Assembly: GCF_004146235.1 (NCBI RefSeq)
Contig: NZ_SELO01000015.1
Coordinates: 1 to 64,000, forward strand
Direction: 5' to 3'
Source of the DNA: Tropicimonas sp. IMCC6043
GTDB taxonomy: Bacteria > Pseudomonadota > Alphaproteobacteria > Rhodobacterales > Rhodobacteraceae
Length of the DNA: 64,000 bases
Each line of letters begins with the position of its first letter. Positions within the stretch are counted from its first letter, which is position 1. The notes under the pieces are model-generated. The model saw only the letters and a list, made by a program, of their open reading frames with translations, did not search any database and was not told the DNA's origin. This document shows, piece after piece, positions 26,199 through 34,873 of the stretch. The translations under genes were made by a program, and so were the position numbers.

Positions 26199-27557
26199 TC
26201 AGACGTTCAGGAGCAGATGCTCGCGTTCCCAGGGGCTGATGACCTGGAGGAATTCGCTGTATTCGGTCTCCTTGACCGCCTGATAGACACGACAGAATTC
26301 CTCCCCCAGGACCTCGTGGACCTCGCTCGTCTCGGCAAAGAGCGACAGCGCCTCGCCAAAGGTCCGCGGGATGCCGGCCTCGCTGCTATAGGCGTCGCCC
26401 TCGAAGGCCGCCTCCGGGGCGATCTTGTCGCGCATCCCCAGCCAGCCGCAGGCGAGCGAACCGGCGATGGCGAGATAGGGGTTGCAGTCCATCCCGGCGA
26501 GACGGTTCTCGACCCGCCGCGCGGCAGGCGAGGAGACCGGCACGCGCAGGCCGGTGGTACGATTGTCGTGACCCCATTCGAGATTGATCGGCGCGGCGAA
26601 ATCCGGGACGTAGCGACGGTAGGAATTCACGTAAGGCGCGATCAGGGCGATGACAGCGGGCATGTAGCGCTGTAGGCCGCCGACGAACCGCAGGAACGTC
26701 TCGCTGTCCCGTCCCTCCGCGTCGGTGAAGATGTTCCGCCCAGTCGCGGTCTCGACCACCGAGTGGTGCAGATGCATCGCGCTTCCCGGCTCGTCCTGGA
26801 TCGGCTTGGCCATGAAAGTGGCGTAGCAATTGTGCCGAAGCGCGGCCTCGCGGATCAGCCGCTTGAAATAGAAGATCTCGTCGGCCAGCCGCACCGGGTC
26901 GCCATGGCGCATGTTGAGTTCAACCTGCCCGGCGCCGCCTTCCTGCATGATGCCGTCGATCTCGAAACCCTGTGCCTCGGCGAAGTCGTAGATGTCGTCG
27001 ATCACCGGGCCGTATTCGTCGACGGCAGACATCGAATAGGCTTGCCGTGCGGCCGCACGGCGGCCCGAGCGGCCCATGGGCGGCTCGACCGCTTTGGACG
27101 GGTCGGTGTTCGGTGCGACGAGGTAGAATTCCAGCTCCGGCGCCACGATGGGCGAGAGGCCCTCGGCCTCGAACAGCCCGACCACGCGTCTTAGTACGTT
27201 ACGCGGTGCGGTGGCTACCGGGGCGCCCTCCTGGTCGTGGATCTCGTGGATCACCTGCAACGTCCAGTCGGCCGTCCAAGGCGCCGCCGTCGCGGTGCTA
27301 AGATCGGGCGTCAGGACCATGTCGGGCTCGGTATAGGCAAATCCCGGGATCTGTGCCCAGTCGCCGGTGATGGTTTGCAGGAAGACCGAATTGGGAAGGT
27401 AGAAATGCGTCTGCCGGGCGAATTTGCTGGCTGGCATCGCCTTGCCGCGGGCGACGCCGGCCAGGTCGGCCACCACGCATTCCACCTCGTCGAGCTTGCC
27501 ATCCTTGAGATAGGCTTGCGCGGCCTCCGGCAGCTTTTCGATCAGTGCCCGCACCAT
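26199..27557 (-). CDS. Glutamine synthetase-like ligase (second copy)
   Basis: A 452-residue glutamine synthetase family protein of the PuuA/GlnA type III-like group, which join glutamate to amines using ATP. Motifs: ELEFYL, the MHLHHS metal and ATP loop, the WGHDNRTTGLRVP adenylate-region motif, NRLAG. It lies four bases downstream of the amidotransferase stop-to-start unit and with the 28284 paralogue flanks it. A gamma-glutamylamine synthetase role is inferred from family; the amine is unknown. Confidence 0.85.
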   Translation of the reverse strand: MVRALIEKLPEAAQAYLKDGKLDEVECVVADLAGVARGKAMPASKFARQTHFYLPNSVFLQTITGDWAQIPGFAYTEPDMVLTPDLSTATAAPWTADWTLQVIHEIHDQEGAPVATAPRNVLRRVVGLFEAEGLSPIVAPELEFYLVAPNTDPSKAVEPPMGRSGRRAAARQAYSMSAVDEYGPVIDDIYDFAEAQGFEIDGIMQEGGAGQVELNMRHGDPVRLADEIFYFKRLIREAALRHNCYATFMAKPIQDEPGSAMHLHHSVVETATGRNIFTDAEGRDSETFLRFVGGLQRYMPAVIALIAPYVNSYRRYVPDFAAPINLEWGHDNRTTGLRVPVSSPAARRVENRLAGMDCNPYLAIAGSLACGWLGMRDKIAPEAAFEGDAYSSEAGIPRTFGEALSLFAETSEVHEVLGEEFCRVYQAVKETEYSEFLQVISPWEREHLLLNV

Positions 27558-27561
27558 GATC

Positions 27562-28248
27562 TCACCCCCGCCTGCTGTCGAGGAGGAAGCCTGCGATCCG
27601 CCGGGCAATATCCGCGTTCCGAACCGGTGCGCCAAGAGTCTTCAGAGCTGTGTCGACCCGCTCTGCCGGAACGACGTGACCGCGGTAGCGGATCAGCCCG
27701 TCGAGCACGTCGCTACTGTATTCGGGATGCGGCTGGATCGTCAGGATCCGGTTGTCGTAAATCAGCGCGGCATTCTCGCAGAAATCGGACGATCCGATGA
27801 CGCGCGCGCCCTCCGGCCGCTCGACGACCTGGTCCTGGTGCCAGGCGTGGAGTGCCATCTCCTCGCCCTCGAAATCGTAGAGTTGGCGCCCGACGGACCA
27901 TCCGCCTTCGAATTTCTCCACCTTTCCGCCAAGCGCCTTGGCGATGATCTGGTGGCCGAAACAGATTCCGACCAGGGGACGGCCGTCTGCGTAGATCTCG
28001 CGTATGAAGTCCTCGAGCCGCGGGATCCAGGGCAAGTCGTCATAGGCGCCATGGCGCGACCCGGTGATGAGCCAGCCATCGGCAGCGTGGATGTCCTCGG
28101 GCATGTCGCCGTCGACGACGGCCCAGGATTGGAAGGTGAAGCCATTGCCGCCGAGCAGGTTCACGAACATGTCCGGGTAGTCGCCGAGATCCGGAAGCAA
28201 CTCGTCCGGCGCATGGCCGGCTGTCAGGATACCGATACGCATAGTCAT
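27562..28248 (-). CDS. Class I glutamine amidotransferase-like hydrolase
   Basis: A 228-residue class I glutamine amidotransferase. The nucleophile is Cys in GICFGHQIIAKAL, and His/Glu in QPHPEY near residue 178. Alone it is likely a gamma-glutamyl hydrolase, in the position PuuD-type enzymes occupy in putrescine catabolism (PuuD itself is of a related class). The start at ATG 28248 has GGGA upstream; a GTG at 28287 overlaps the previous stop and would add 13 residues. Embedded between two glutamine synthetase-like genes. Confidence 0.8.
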   Translation of the reverse strand: MTMRIGILTAGHAPDELLPDLGDYPDMFVNLLGGNGFTFQSWAVVDGDMPEDIHAADGWLITGSRHGAYDDLPWIPRLEDFIREIYADGRPLVGICFGHQIIAKALGGKVEKFEGGWSVGRQLYDFEGEEMALHAWHQDQVVERPEGARVIGSSDFCENAALIYDNRILTIQPHPEYSSDVLDGLIRYRGHVVPAERVDTALKTLGAPVRNADIARRIAGFLLDSRRG

Positions 28249-28283
28249 AATTCCCGTTTCTCTCTTGGCAGAGGCCCGCCGGA

Positions 28284-29639
28284 TCACACCGTGTCGATAT
28301 AAAGCTCGGTCTGTTCCTGCTTGCTGGCGTCTGCCATGTAGCGGAGTTCCTGCCGCTTGGTCATAACATAGTTACGGATAAGGTCGGGCGCGAATATTCG
28401 CGCGACTTCCGGGCACCCCTCGAAACGGTCGATTGCGCTCTCCCAATCGGTCGGGATGCTCGGCAGGTCCAGGTTGTAGGCGTTGCCCGTGATCGGCTCG
28501 GGGGGCATCTCGCCATCCTCGATGCCGTTCAGCGCCGCGCCGAGGACGGCCGCGATGGTGAGATACGGGTTCACGTCCCCGCCCGACAGCCGATGCTCGA
28601 TCCGCCTCGCTCGGTGGTCGCCACTGGGAACGCGCAACGCGGTGGTACGGTTCTCGTAGGCCCAGCAGATCCCGGTAGGGGCATGGGCGCCGGGCACCAT
28701 CCGCTCATAGCTGTTGGCATGCGGCGCAAAGATCAGCGTCGATCCGGACATGCCCTTCAGGCAGCCGTTCACCGCATGGAGGAGCAGGCCCGAGCCGGCT
28801 TCGGTGCCGTCGTCGAAGATATTGGCGCCGTTCTTGTCGAGCACCGAGAAATGCATGTGCAGGCCGGAGCCGGCATAGTCCTCGTAGGGCTTCGCCATGA
28901 AGCTCGCCGCGAAGCCGTGCCGCCGCGCCAGCCCCTTGACCAGCATCTTGAAAAGCCAGGCGTCGTCGGCCGCGCGCAGCGCGTCTTCCTGGTGCATCAG
29001 GTTGATCTCGAACTGGCCGAGGCCGGATTCCGAGATTGCCGTGTCCGCCGGGATGTCCATCGCCTCGCAGGCGTCGTAGAGTTCGGTGAAGAAGCTGTCG
29101 AACTGGTCGAGTGCGCGCAGCGACAGGATTTCGCCCATCATCCGCCGCTTGCCGGTGCTCGGCGAGGCCGGAACGCGGAGGGTCTTGCCGCTATCGTCGA
29201 TGAGGAAGAATTCGAGCTCCACCGCGACCACGGGCGTCAGCCCCCGGTCGGCGAAGCGCGCGACGACATTGGCCAGCGCATGGCGCGGGTCGCCGGCGAA
29301 GGGGCGGCCGTCTTCGTGGAACATCCAGATCGGAAGCAGGCCCGTCTGCGTCTCGAGCCAGGGCATCGGCATGAAGCCGCGCTCGGTCGGCTGAAGCACG
29401 CCGTCACGGTCGCCGGTCGCGAGCACCAGCGGGCTGTCGTCGATATCCTCGCCCCAGATGTCGAGATTCAGCACGGACATCGGGAAGCGCGTGCCGCCCT
29501 CGATCACCTTGTCGGCAAAGCGCACCGGAACGCGCTTGCCGCGCGGCTGGCCGTTGAGATCGGCCGCAGCCACCCGGATTGCCTGGACCTGCGGGTTCTT
29601 CCGCAGCCAGTTCTTCATCAGCAATTGATCACGTATCAC
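28284..29639 (-). CDS. Glutamine synthetase-like ligase (first copy)
   Basis: A 451-residue glutamine synthetase family protein, paralogous to the 26199 gene but clearly different in sequence. Motifs: ELEFFLIDD, ESGLGQFEINL, SGLHMHFSVLD, YENRTTALRVPSGDHRARRIEHR. It likely ligates glutamate to an amine taken up by the adjacent ABC transporter; the substrate is not known. It starts 30 bases after the permease stop and is in the same transcript. Confidence 0.85.
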   Translation of the reverse strand: MIRDQLLMKNWLRKNPQVQAIRVAAADLNGQPRGKRVPVRFADKVIEGGTRFPMSVLNLDIWGEDIDDSPLVLATGDRDGVLQPTERGFMPMPWLETQTGLLPIWMFHEDGRPFAGDPRHALANVVARFADRGLTPVVAVELEFFLIDDSGKTLRVPASPSTGKRRMMGEILSLRALDQFDSFFTELYDACEAMDIPADTAISESGLGQFEINLMHQEDALRAADDAWLFKMLVKGLARRHGFAASFMAKPYEDYAGSGLHMHFSVLDKNGANIFDDGTEAGSGLLLHAVNGCLKGMSGSTLIFAPHANSYERMVPGAHAPTGICWAYENRTTALRVPSGDHRARRIEHRLSGGDVNPYLTIAAVLGAALNGIEDGEMPPEPITGNAYNLDLPSIPTDWESAIDRFEGCPEVARIFAPDLIRNYVMTKRQELRYMADASKQEQTELYIDTV

Positions 29640-29669
29640 TGGAGCCTCCGAGATATGATCAAATTGCTA

Positions 29670-30509
29670 CTACCGGATAAGGTTCAGGCGCAAGCCTATT
29701 TTCCTACGCCTCGCGCGCGGGAGGTGACGATTGAGCCGTTTGTTGATCAATCCGAAGACCGTAATGACGGAGAGCGTGCCGCAGATGAAGAATCCGGCGA
29801 CGATCGGGTAGGGAATGAACGGGTTGAAGGTCTTGTCCGCGAAATAGCTCGCGTAGTAGAGCGCGTCGCCCATCTGTCGCCAGGCCGGGAATCCGGAGAA
29901 GAAGACCAGCGTGGTGGCGTGGAACAGGAAGATCGCCTCGTTGGTATAGGCCGGCCAGGCGAGACGCAGCATGGTGGGCCAGGTGATGCGGCGGAACTTG
30001 TGCCAGCCGGTAAGCCCGTAAGCGTCGGCCGCCTCGAGATCGCCCCGCGGCACCGAGCGCAGGGCGCCGTAGAAGATCTCGCCGGCATAGGCCGCGGTAT
30101 TCAGGAACAGGACCAGCGTGGCGCCGAGCCAAGCGCGGGTGAGCCAGCGCGTCGAGGCCGAGAAGTCGATGCCGAGAAGGGTGAATTCGACGCCCACCTT
30201 GGGCAGCAGCACGAAAGCCTCGTAGGCGAGGAAGAACTGGATGAAAAGTGGCGAGCCTCGGAACACGAAGATGAACCATTCCGCCGGTTTGCGGGCGAGC
30301 GCTCTGGAGCTGTTCTTGGCCACCGCCAGCGCGGTGGCGAAGAAGAAGCCAAGAACGAGCGCCATCACGGCGAAATAGACGTTCCAGATCAATCCGGAGC
30401 CGATCAGGACGATCTGTTCGCAGAGTGTGATGTCGGCCTTGGGCAGAAGGCGCTCGCCATAGCCGAGCGAGCGGAACGCGTAGGCGGCAAAGGTCTCGGC
30501 GCAGGTCAT
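29670..30509 (-). CDS. Polar amino acid-type ABC transporter permease
   Basis: A 279-residue inner-membrane permease of the histidine/glutamine-type family (HisM-like). Contains the EAA-loop region (GDLEAADAYGLTGWHKFRRITWPTMLRLAWPAYTNE) and several membrane segments, FIFVFRGSPLFIQ near the first cytoplasmic motif. Its ATG 30509 overlaps the stop of the next permease gene by four bases, so the two form a coupled heteromeric pair. Confidence 0.9.
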   Translation of the reverse strand: MTCAETFAAYAFRSLGYGERLLPKADITLCEQIVLIGSGLIWNVYFAVMALVLGFFFATALAVAKNSSRALARKPAEWFIFVFRGSPLFIQFFLAYEAFVLLPKVGVEFTLLGIDFSASTRWLTRAWLGATLVLFLNTAAYAGEIFYGALRSVPRGDLEAADAYGLTGWHKFRRITWPTMLRLAWPAYTNEAIFLFHATTLVFFSGFPAWRQMGDALYYASYFADKTFNPFIPYPIVAGFFICGTLSVITVFGLINKRLNRHLPRARRRKIGLRLNLIR

Positions 30510-31384
30510 GCCGCACGCCTCAGCTTCTCGCCGGCCGCCGTGGCCTGGCCGTGGCTCAGTGACCGGGTGAGGCGTTCGATGACGATCTCGGACACGCGCG
30601 TGAATGCGAGGTAGAAGACGAGCAAGAAGAGGAAATAGTAGATCCGCCAGTCGCCGTGCGGATATTCGTAAACCCCGGTCTTCGAGCCGCCGAGCTCGCG
30701 CGCCCAATAGACGATGTCGCGCACGCCGAGGAGGAAGAGCAGCGGCGTCGCCTTGATCAGGATCATCCAGAGATTGCCCAGGCCGGGCAGGGCATAAACC
30801 CACATCTGCGGCACCAGGACACGCCAGAAGGTCTGCCGGCCCGACATGCCATAGGCGTGCGCGGTCTCGAGCTGAGCATGCGGCACGGCGTTCATCGCGC
30901 CGTAAAGAACGTTGGCGGCGAAGGCTCCGAAAACGATGGCGAAGGTGACGACGGCCAGCGAGAAGTTGTAGGTTTCGTGCAGCCATTGAGGTGCGGTCGA
31001 GAGCGGCATCTTCGCGTCCGGACAGACAAGGAAGTCGCTGCCCTGCCGCACTGGCTCGGTCCAGTCGGGACAGAGCGCCTGGTGGCGCAGCCATTCAACG
31101 CCCTGGTCGAGCGCAATGACGAAGAAAAGGAAGAAAACGATGTCCGGAACGCCCCGGACGAGCGACGTGTAGAGCTTGCCGAGCAAGGCAAGCGGCGGGA
31201 AATGCGAGCGCGAGGCGACCGCGCCGCCAAAGCCGAAGGCCAGCGATACTGGCGCGGTGATGGCGAGCAGCAGGAGGACCGTCAGGAAGGACTCGTAGAA
31301 AAGCCAATGCTTGCCATTGGTCAGGTAGCAACTGATCCAGGCGAGACCTTCGAGGGTCGAGGGGTCAGAGCAGTAGGAAAAGAT
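30506..31384 (-). CDS. ABC transporter permease with apparent ATC start
   Basis: A 292-residue permease, partner of the previous one (EAA loop: HAQLETAHAYGMSGRQTFWRVLVPQMW). No ATG, GTG or TTG start precedes the first membrane segment: the frame closes at a TAG two codons before 31384, and the first conventional in-frame start (TTG 31186) would remove a segment reading FLTVLLLLAITAPVSLAFGFG. Coding similarity runs back to codon ATC at 31382-31384, preceded by GGAAGG at a normal distance, so ATC appears to be the start (expected product MFSYCSDPSTLEG...). ATC initiation is rare. A base change or sequencing error at an original ATG is the alternative. Confidence 0.8.
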   Translation of the reverse strand: MFSYCSDPSTLEGLAWISCYLTNGKHWLFYESFLTVLLLLAITAPVSLAFGFGGAVASRSHFPPLALLGKLYTSLVRGVPDIVFFLFFVIALDQGVEWLRHQALCPDWTEPVRQGSDFLVCPDAKMPLSTAPQWLHETYNFSLAVVTFAIVFGAFAANVLYGAMNAVPHAQLETAHAYGMSGRQTFWRVLVPQMWVYALPGLGNLWMILIKATPLLFLLGVRDIVYWARELGGSKTGVYEYPHGDWRIYYFLFLLVFYLAFTRVSEIVIERLTRSLSHGQATAAGEKLRRAA

Positions 31385-31434
31385 GGTCTACCTTCCCCGG
31401 GCCGCCATTCGCGGCCCCTAAGCTTTTTTGGAAA

Positions 31435-31467
31435 TTGCCGGGGCGCGACGTGTGCCCGCCCCGGCAA
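31435..31467 (-). other. GC-rich hairpin between binding protein and permease genes
   Basis: An 11-bp perfect inverted repeat, TTGCCGGGGCG and CGCCCCGGCAA (31435-31445 and 31457-31467), lies between the binding-protein stop (31474) and the permease start (31384). It lacks a proper U-run, so it is more likely an mRNA-stabilising or partial-termination hairpin that raises binding protein over permease, as in other ABC operons. Confidence 0.6.
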
Positions 31468-31473
31468 GAAGCC

Positions 31474-32190
31474 TCACCAAGTCGAGGAGACTTCCCATTT
31501 CTCGATCAGCGCATTGAGGCTGCCGTCGTCCTTCATGGACTGGATGGCCGCGTCGAACGTCGCCTTGAGCTCGGTGTCGCTCTCGCGCAGGCCCATGCCG
31601 ACGCCTCCGCCGAGCGCCACCGGATCGCCCACGACCATTAGGTCGGAATCGGCCGCCACCGCGCCCTCGATAAAGGAGCTGTCGGCCAGCACGGCGTCGG
31701 CTTCGCCGTTGCGCACGGCGGCGACGGTCTCGTCGGGCGTTGCGAATTCCACCAGCGTCGCTCCGCTCTCTGCGACGAAGGCAGCCTGGATCGTGCCGGT
31801 CTGGGCCGCGATCACGCCGCCTTCGAGATCCACGTCGTCGGACAGCGCGGCATAGAAGGAGGGGTCCGGCGGTGTGTAGGCCTGGGTGAAGTCGATGACC
31901 TCGTCACGCTCGTCGGTGATCGACATGCCGGCAATGATCGTGTCGTAGTTTCCCGAGGTCAGGTTCGGGATGATCGAATCCCAGTCATTCGTGACCCATT
32001 CGCAGGTCAGTTCGGCGCGGGCACAGAGCTCGTCGCCCAGCTCGCGCTCGAAGCCGTCGACCTCGCCGGAATCGTTGATGAAGTTCCACGGAGGATAGGC
32101 GCCCTCGGTGCCCATGCGCACCACGTCCTGAGCGAAGACGGTGCTGGCGGCGAGCACCAGCCCGGCAGTTGTGAAGATCAGTTTTTTCAT
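31474..32190 (-). CDS. Periplasmic solute-binding protein, polar amino acid/amine type
   Basis: A 238-residue secreted protein: signal peptide residues 1-20 (KLIFTTAGLVLAASTVFAQ), then the family-3 solute-binding domain (VRMGTEGAYPPWNFINDSGEVDGFERELGDELCAR) and an internal repeat of the lobe-crossing pattern. It binds the ligand imported by the permeases 29670-31384. Ligands in this family include basic and polar amino acids, or amines; the two neighbouring glutamate ligases suggest an amine. Confidence 0.9.
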   Translation of the reverse strand: MKKLIFTTAGLVLAASTVFAQDVVRMGTEGAYPPWNFINDSGEVDGFERELGDELCARAELTCEWVTNDWDSIIPNLTSGNYDTIIAGMSITDERDEVIDFTQAYTPPDPSFYAALSDDVDLEGGVIAAQTGTIQAAFVAESGATLVEFATPDETVAAVRNGEADAVLADSSFIEGAVAADSDLMVVGDPVALGGGVGMGLRESDTELKATFDAAIQSMKDDGSLNALIEKWEVSSTW

Positions 32191-32222
32191 AGTCTACTCC
32201 CGGTTTGTTGGACCTGTCGGTG

Positions 32223-33002
32223 TCACCCGTCCCGCGAATGCGAGAGGAATTGCTGTAGCCGTTCGCTCTCGGGCGCGCCGAAGAGGCGGTCGGGTGGACC
32301 CTCCTCCTCGACCTTGCCCTTGTGGAGAAAGACGACGTGGTGGGACACATCCGCTGCCAGCCGCATGTCGTGGGTGACAAGCAGCATCGTCCGGCCTTCC
32401 TGCGCGAGTGCCTTGATGACCTTGACGACCTCCTGCTCGAGCTCGGGATCGAGCGCCGAGGTGGGTTCGTCGAACAGGAGCGCCTTGGGCTCCATGGCAA
32501 GCGCCCGGGCGATCGCGGCGCGCTGCTGCTGGCCGCCGGAGAGCTGCGCGGGATAGGCATCGCACTTGTCGCCGATGCCGACCTTGTCCAGGAGGCTCCG
32601 CCCGAGCGCCTCGACCTCCGCCTTTTCGCGCTTCAGCACGGTTACCGGCGCCTCCATCACGTTCTGGAGGATGGTCATGTGGGCCCAGAGGTTGAACTGC
32701 TGGAAGACCATCGAGAGATTGGTGCGGATGCGGATGAGCTGCTTGTGATCGCCGGGGCGGCGGTTGTGGCCCTTGCCGTGCCATTTGACCGGTTCTCCCT
32801 CGAAACGGATCTCGCCCTGCTGGCTGTCCTCCAGAAGGTTGGCACAGCGCAACAGCGTCGACTTGCCGGACCCCGAAGAGCCGATCAGCGAGATCACCTC
32901 CCCCTTCCTGGCCACCATGTCCACGCCCTTCAGCACTTCGAGCGCTCCATAGGCCTTGTGCAGGTCTCGGATCTCGATGACGGGCGGGTTTGTCTCTGTC
33001 AC
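32223..33002 (-). CDS. ABC transporter ATP-binding protein
   Basis: A 259-residue ATPase of the amino acid importer type. Walker A is GSSGSGKST, the signature LSGGQQQRAAIARAL, Walker B LLFDEPTSAL, and the His switch THDM. It energises the two permeases that follow. The GTG at 33002 has GGAG at a normal distance; an upstream ATG at 33026 has a poorer site and would add eight residues. First gene of the cluster that runs to 26199 or 24867. Confidence 0.93.
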   Translation of the reverse strand: MTETNPPVIEIRDLHKAYGALEVLKGVDMVARKGEVISLIGSSGSGKSTLLRCANLLEDSQQGEIRFEGEPVKWHGKGHNRRPGDHKQLIRIRTNLSMVFQQFNLWAHMTILQNVMEAPVTVLKREKAEVEALGRSLLDKVGIGDKCDAYPAQLSGGQQQRAAIARALAMEPKALLFDEPTSALDPELEQEVVKVIKALAQEGRTMLLVTHDMRLAADVSHHVVFLHKGKVEEEGPPDRLFGAPESERLQQFLSHSRDG

Positions 33003-33104
33003 GGGCACTCCGCGTGGAAAGGTCATTTCAGGGGCAGAGTAGGGCGCAATTAACTGGCAAATGCAACGCGGAAAGGCGATCGGACCCTTCGGGAGCGGCC
33101 TGCT

Positions 33105-33863
33105 TCAGCCAAGGACGGCGCCATATGCCTCAGGACTAGGCGGAATCGGAACGGCGCGATAGGCAGCGGAGTCGATCCGGACGAAGCCGCGGATACCGAG
33201 CGCCGACCGGTTCGCCGGGGCCAGCGTCGCGATTCCCGTCTCGATGGCGCTGCGCAGTGCAGGCACCCTGTCCTGATAGGCGGTGATCAATGCCTGTCCC
33301 GGCTGCGGCGCGCTCCAGCCCACAATCTTGAGGTCAGCGGCAACGTCGGAATGGGAACTGAGGAGCCGCAGCGAGATGGCGTCGATGGCGCCGATTTCGG
33401 CCCGGTCTTCGGCGATCGCCAAACAGGAATTGCGGTGGCTGCCGGTCTCGATGAGCCGGCCGAAGTGGACCGGCGCGGCGCAGGCAGTGCCCCAGCCGGA
33501 ATGCGAATGGCTTTCGTTGAAAGCGAGCGTCGCACCTGCGAACTCCGCAAGGCTGTTGCGCGGGTCGCTGCGGCGGGCGACGAAGGCGGAGACGTAATAG
33601 CCTGAGGGAATGTCCGGCAGCCCGTAGTCGATGGTGCCGATCAGGCCGACGCGAGCGTCGAGCGTGGTCCGGAAGGGCAGGCAACAGGCCTGGCCGAGCA
33701 GAAGCTCCGGGTCCTGCCATTCCGCGAAATGATCGCCGCCGCGGCGGAGCGCGTCAGGGGCGTCGATGCCGGCCGCGCGCAACCGGTCGCGGATCTCAGC
33801 CCAGAGCGCGTCGGTCGCCCTCCGGACGCCGGGGTGGTCATACATCGGCAGGGCGGCGAACAC
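33105..33863 (-). CDS. PhnD-like periplasmic-binding-fold protein
   Basis: A 252-residue protein of the PhnD/SsuA-like substrate-binding fold (phosphonate/transferrin-type), with LPFRTTLDARVGLIGTIDYGLPDIPSGYYVSAFVAR and a later FNESHSHSGWG ligand-loop motif. No clear signal peptide is visible, so it may be cytoplasmic or have a longer N-terminus. GTG 33863 or ATG 33845 could be the start; the stop of the TerB-like gene is two bases before the GTG, so the genes are in one transcript. Confidence 0.65.
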   Translation of the reverse strand: MFAALPMYDHPGVRRATDALWAEIRDRLRAAGIDAPDALRRGGDHFAEWQDPELLLGQACCLPFRTTLDARVGLIGTIDYGLPDIPSGYYVSAFVARRSDPRNSLAEFAGATLAFNESHSHSGWGTACAAPVHFGRLIETGSHRNSCLAIAEDRAEIGAIDAISLRLLSSHSDVAADLKIVGWSAPQPGQALITAYQDRVPALRSAIETGIATLAPANRSALGIRGFVRIDSAAYRAVPIPPSPEAYGAVLG

Positions 33864-33865
33864 GC

Positions 33866-34306
33866 TCAGCTGCGGCTTTCGACCCGCTGGCGCGCGAGAG
33901 CGGAATCGCGGTCATTGACGCCGAGAAGGTTGGCGACGAGCCGGATCAGGCTGTCCTCTTCGTCGTCGCGCACCCCGTCGGCGAGCACCACCGCCCAGAG
34001 CGCCTCGATCACGCCGCTGCGGTGCTCATAGGGCACCGCGTCCTTGATCGCGCGGGTGAAGCGGACGGTGTCCGGCGCTTCCTGCTCCAGTGTTTCCGCC
34101 TGACCACGCAAATGCGCCGCCTCGAAGGGCGACAGGCCATAGCGGTGGGCCAGGATCCGATCAATCCGCGTGATCTCGCTATCTGCATAGTCGTCGTCGG
34201 AGCGCGCGACCCGCACCAGCAAGGCAGTGAGTGCCAGCCGGGCGTCCGGGTCCGGAAGATGGGCCGGTTCGGGGGCGGTGAGGCGCTTGAGGAGGTCTCC
34301 GAACAT
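33866..34306 (-). CDS. TerB-like protein, copy 1
   Basis: A 146-residue helical protein with the TerB fold (tellurite-resistance protein B family, found widely in Proteobacteria): LALTALLVRVARSDDDYADSEITRIDRILAHRYGLSPFEAAHLR and a C-terminal ALWAVVLADGVRDDEEDSLIRLVANLLGV. Acidic pairs in the second half may bind metal. It is paralogous to the next gene to the right (34357). Confidence 0.8.
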   Translation of the reverse strand: MFGDLLKRLTAPEPAHLPDPDARLALTALLVRVARSDDDYADSEITRIDRILAHRYGLSPFEAAHLRGQAETLEQEAPDTVRFTRAIKDAVPYEHRSGVIEALWAVVLADGVRDDEEDSLIRLVANLLGVNDRDSALARQRVESRS

Positions 34307-34356
34307 TCTCTTCCCCTTGTGGCTTCCCCGGACCTGCGGTCGTCCGGTTCGATGGC

Positions 34357-34809
34357 TCAGTCTTCGAGCGGATCGGCCGCCTGGGCAGCAGCGCGGGCGC
34401 GGCTGACGGCGTCTGCGTCAAGCCCGAGACGCTCGGACGCCCGCCCGAGATAGGCCTCTTCCTCAGATTTTTCCACCCCGTCCGACAGCGCGACCCGCCA
34501 CATGGCGACCAGGACAGCCTCGCGATGTTCGGCATCGAGCCGCTCCCGGACAGCGGCGGCGAAGCGGCCGTCCTCGGGAGCCTGTGCCTCGAGCTTCTCC
34601 GCGCCGGCGCGGAGTTGTGCGGCCTCGACCGGGTTCAGCCCGTAGGTGGCGCCAAGGATCCGATCGATGCGGCGGATCTCCTCGACCGAATAGAGCCCAT
34701 CGGTCTTGGCGGTGCGCACAAGAAGCCCGGCCAGAGCGTGACGGCCGTCGAGCTCCGGCAGAGGCGCCGGGTCGGACTGGAAAAGGCGATGGAGCAGATC
34801 GGTAAACAT
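34357..34809 (-). CDS. TerB-like protein, copy 2
   Basis: A 150-residue TerB-like protein: ALAGLLVRTAKTDGLYSVEEIRRIDRILGATYGLNPVEAAQLR, VAMWRVALSDGVEKSEEEAYLGRASERLGL. It shares the same motif order with the 33866 protein at perhaps a third identity by eye, and lies 50 bases upstream of it, which suggests an old tandem duplication. Role unknown: TerB-type proteins bind cations or act at the membrane. Confidence 0.8.
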   Translation of the reverse strand: MFTDLLHRLFQSDPAPLPELDGRHALAGLLVRTAKTDGLYSVEEIRRIDRILGATYGLNPVEAAQLRAGAEKLEAQAPEDGRFAAAVRERLDAEHREAVLVAMWRVALSDGVEKSEEEAYLGRASERLGLDADAVSRARAAAQAADPLED

Positions 34810-34873
34810 GGCTCTCCTATGCCGCCGCGATGGCGCGGCATCAAGCCGGAAAACTCGCCGTCCCGCGCGGGCT

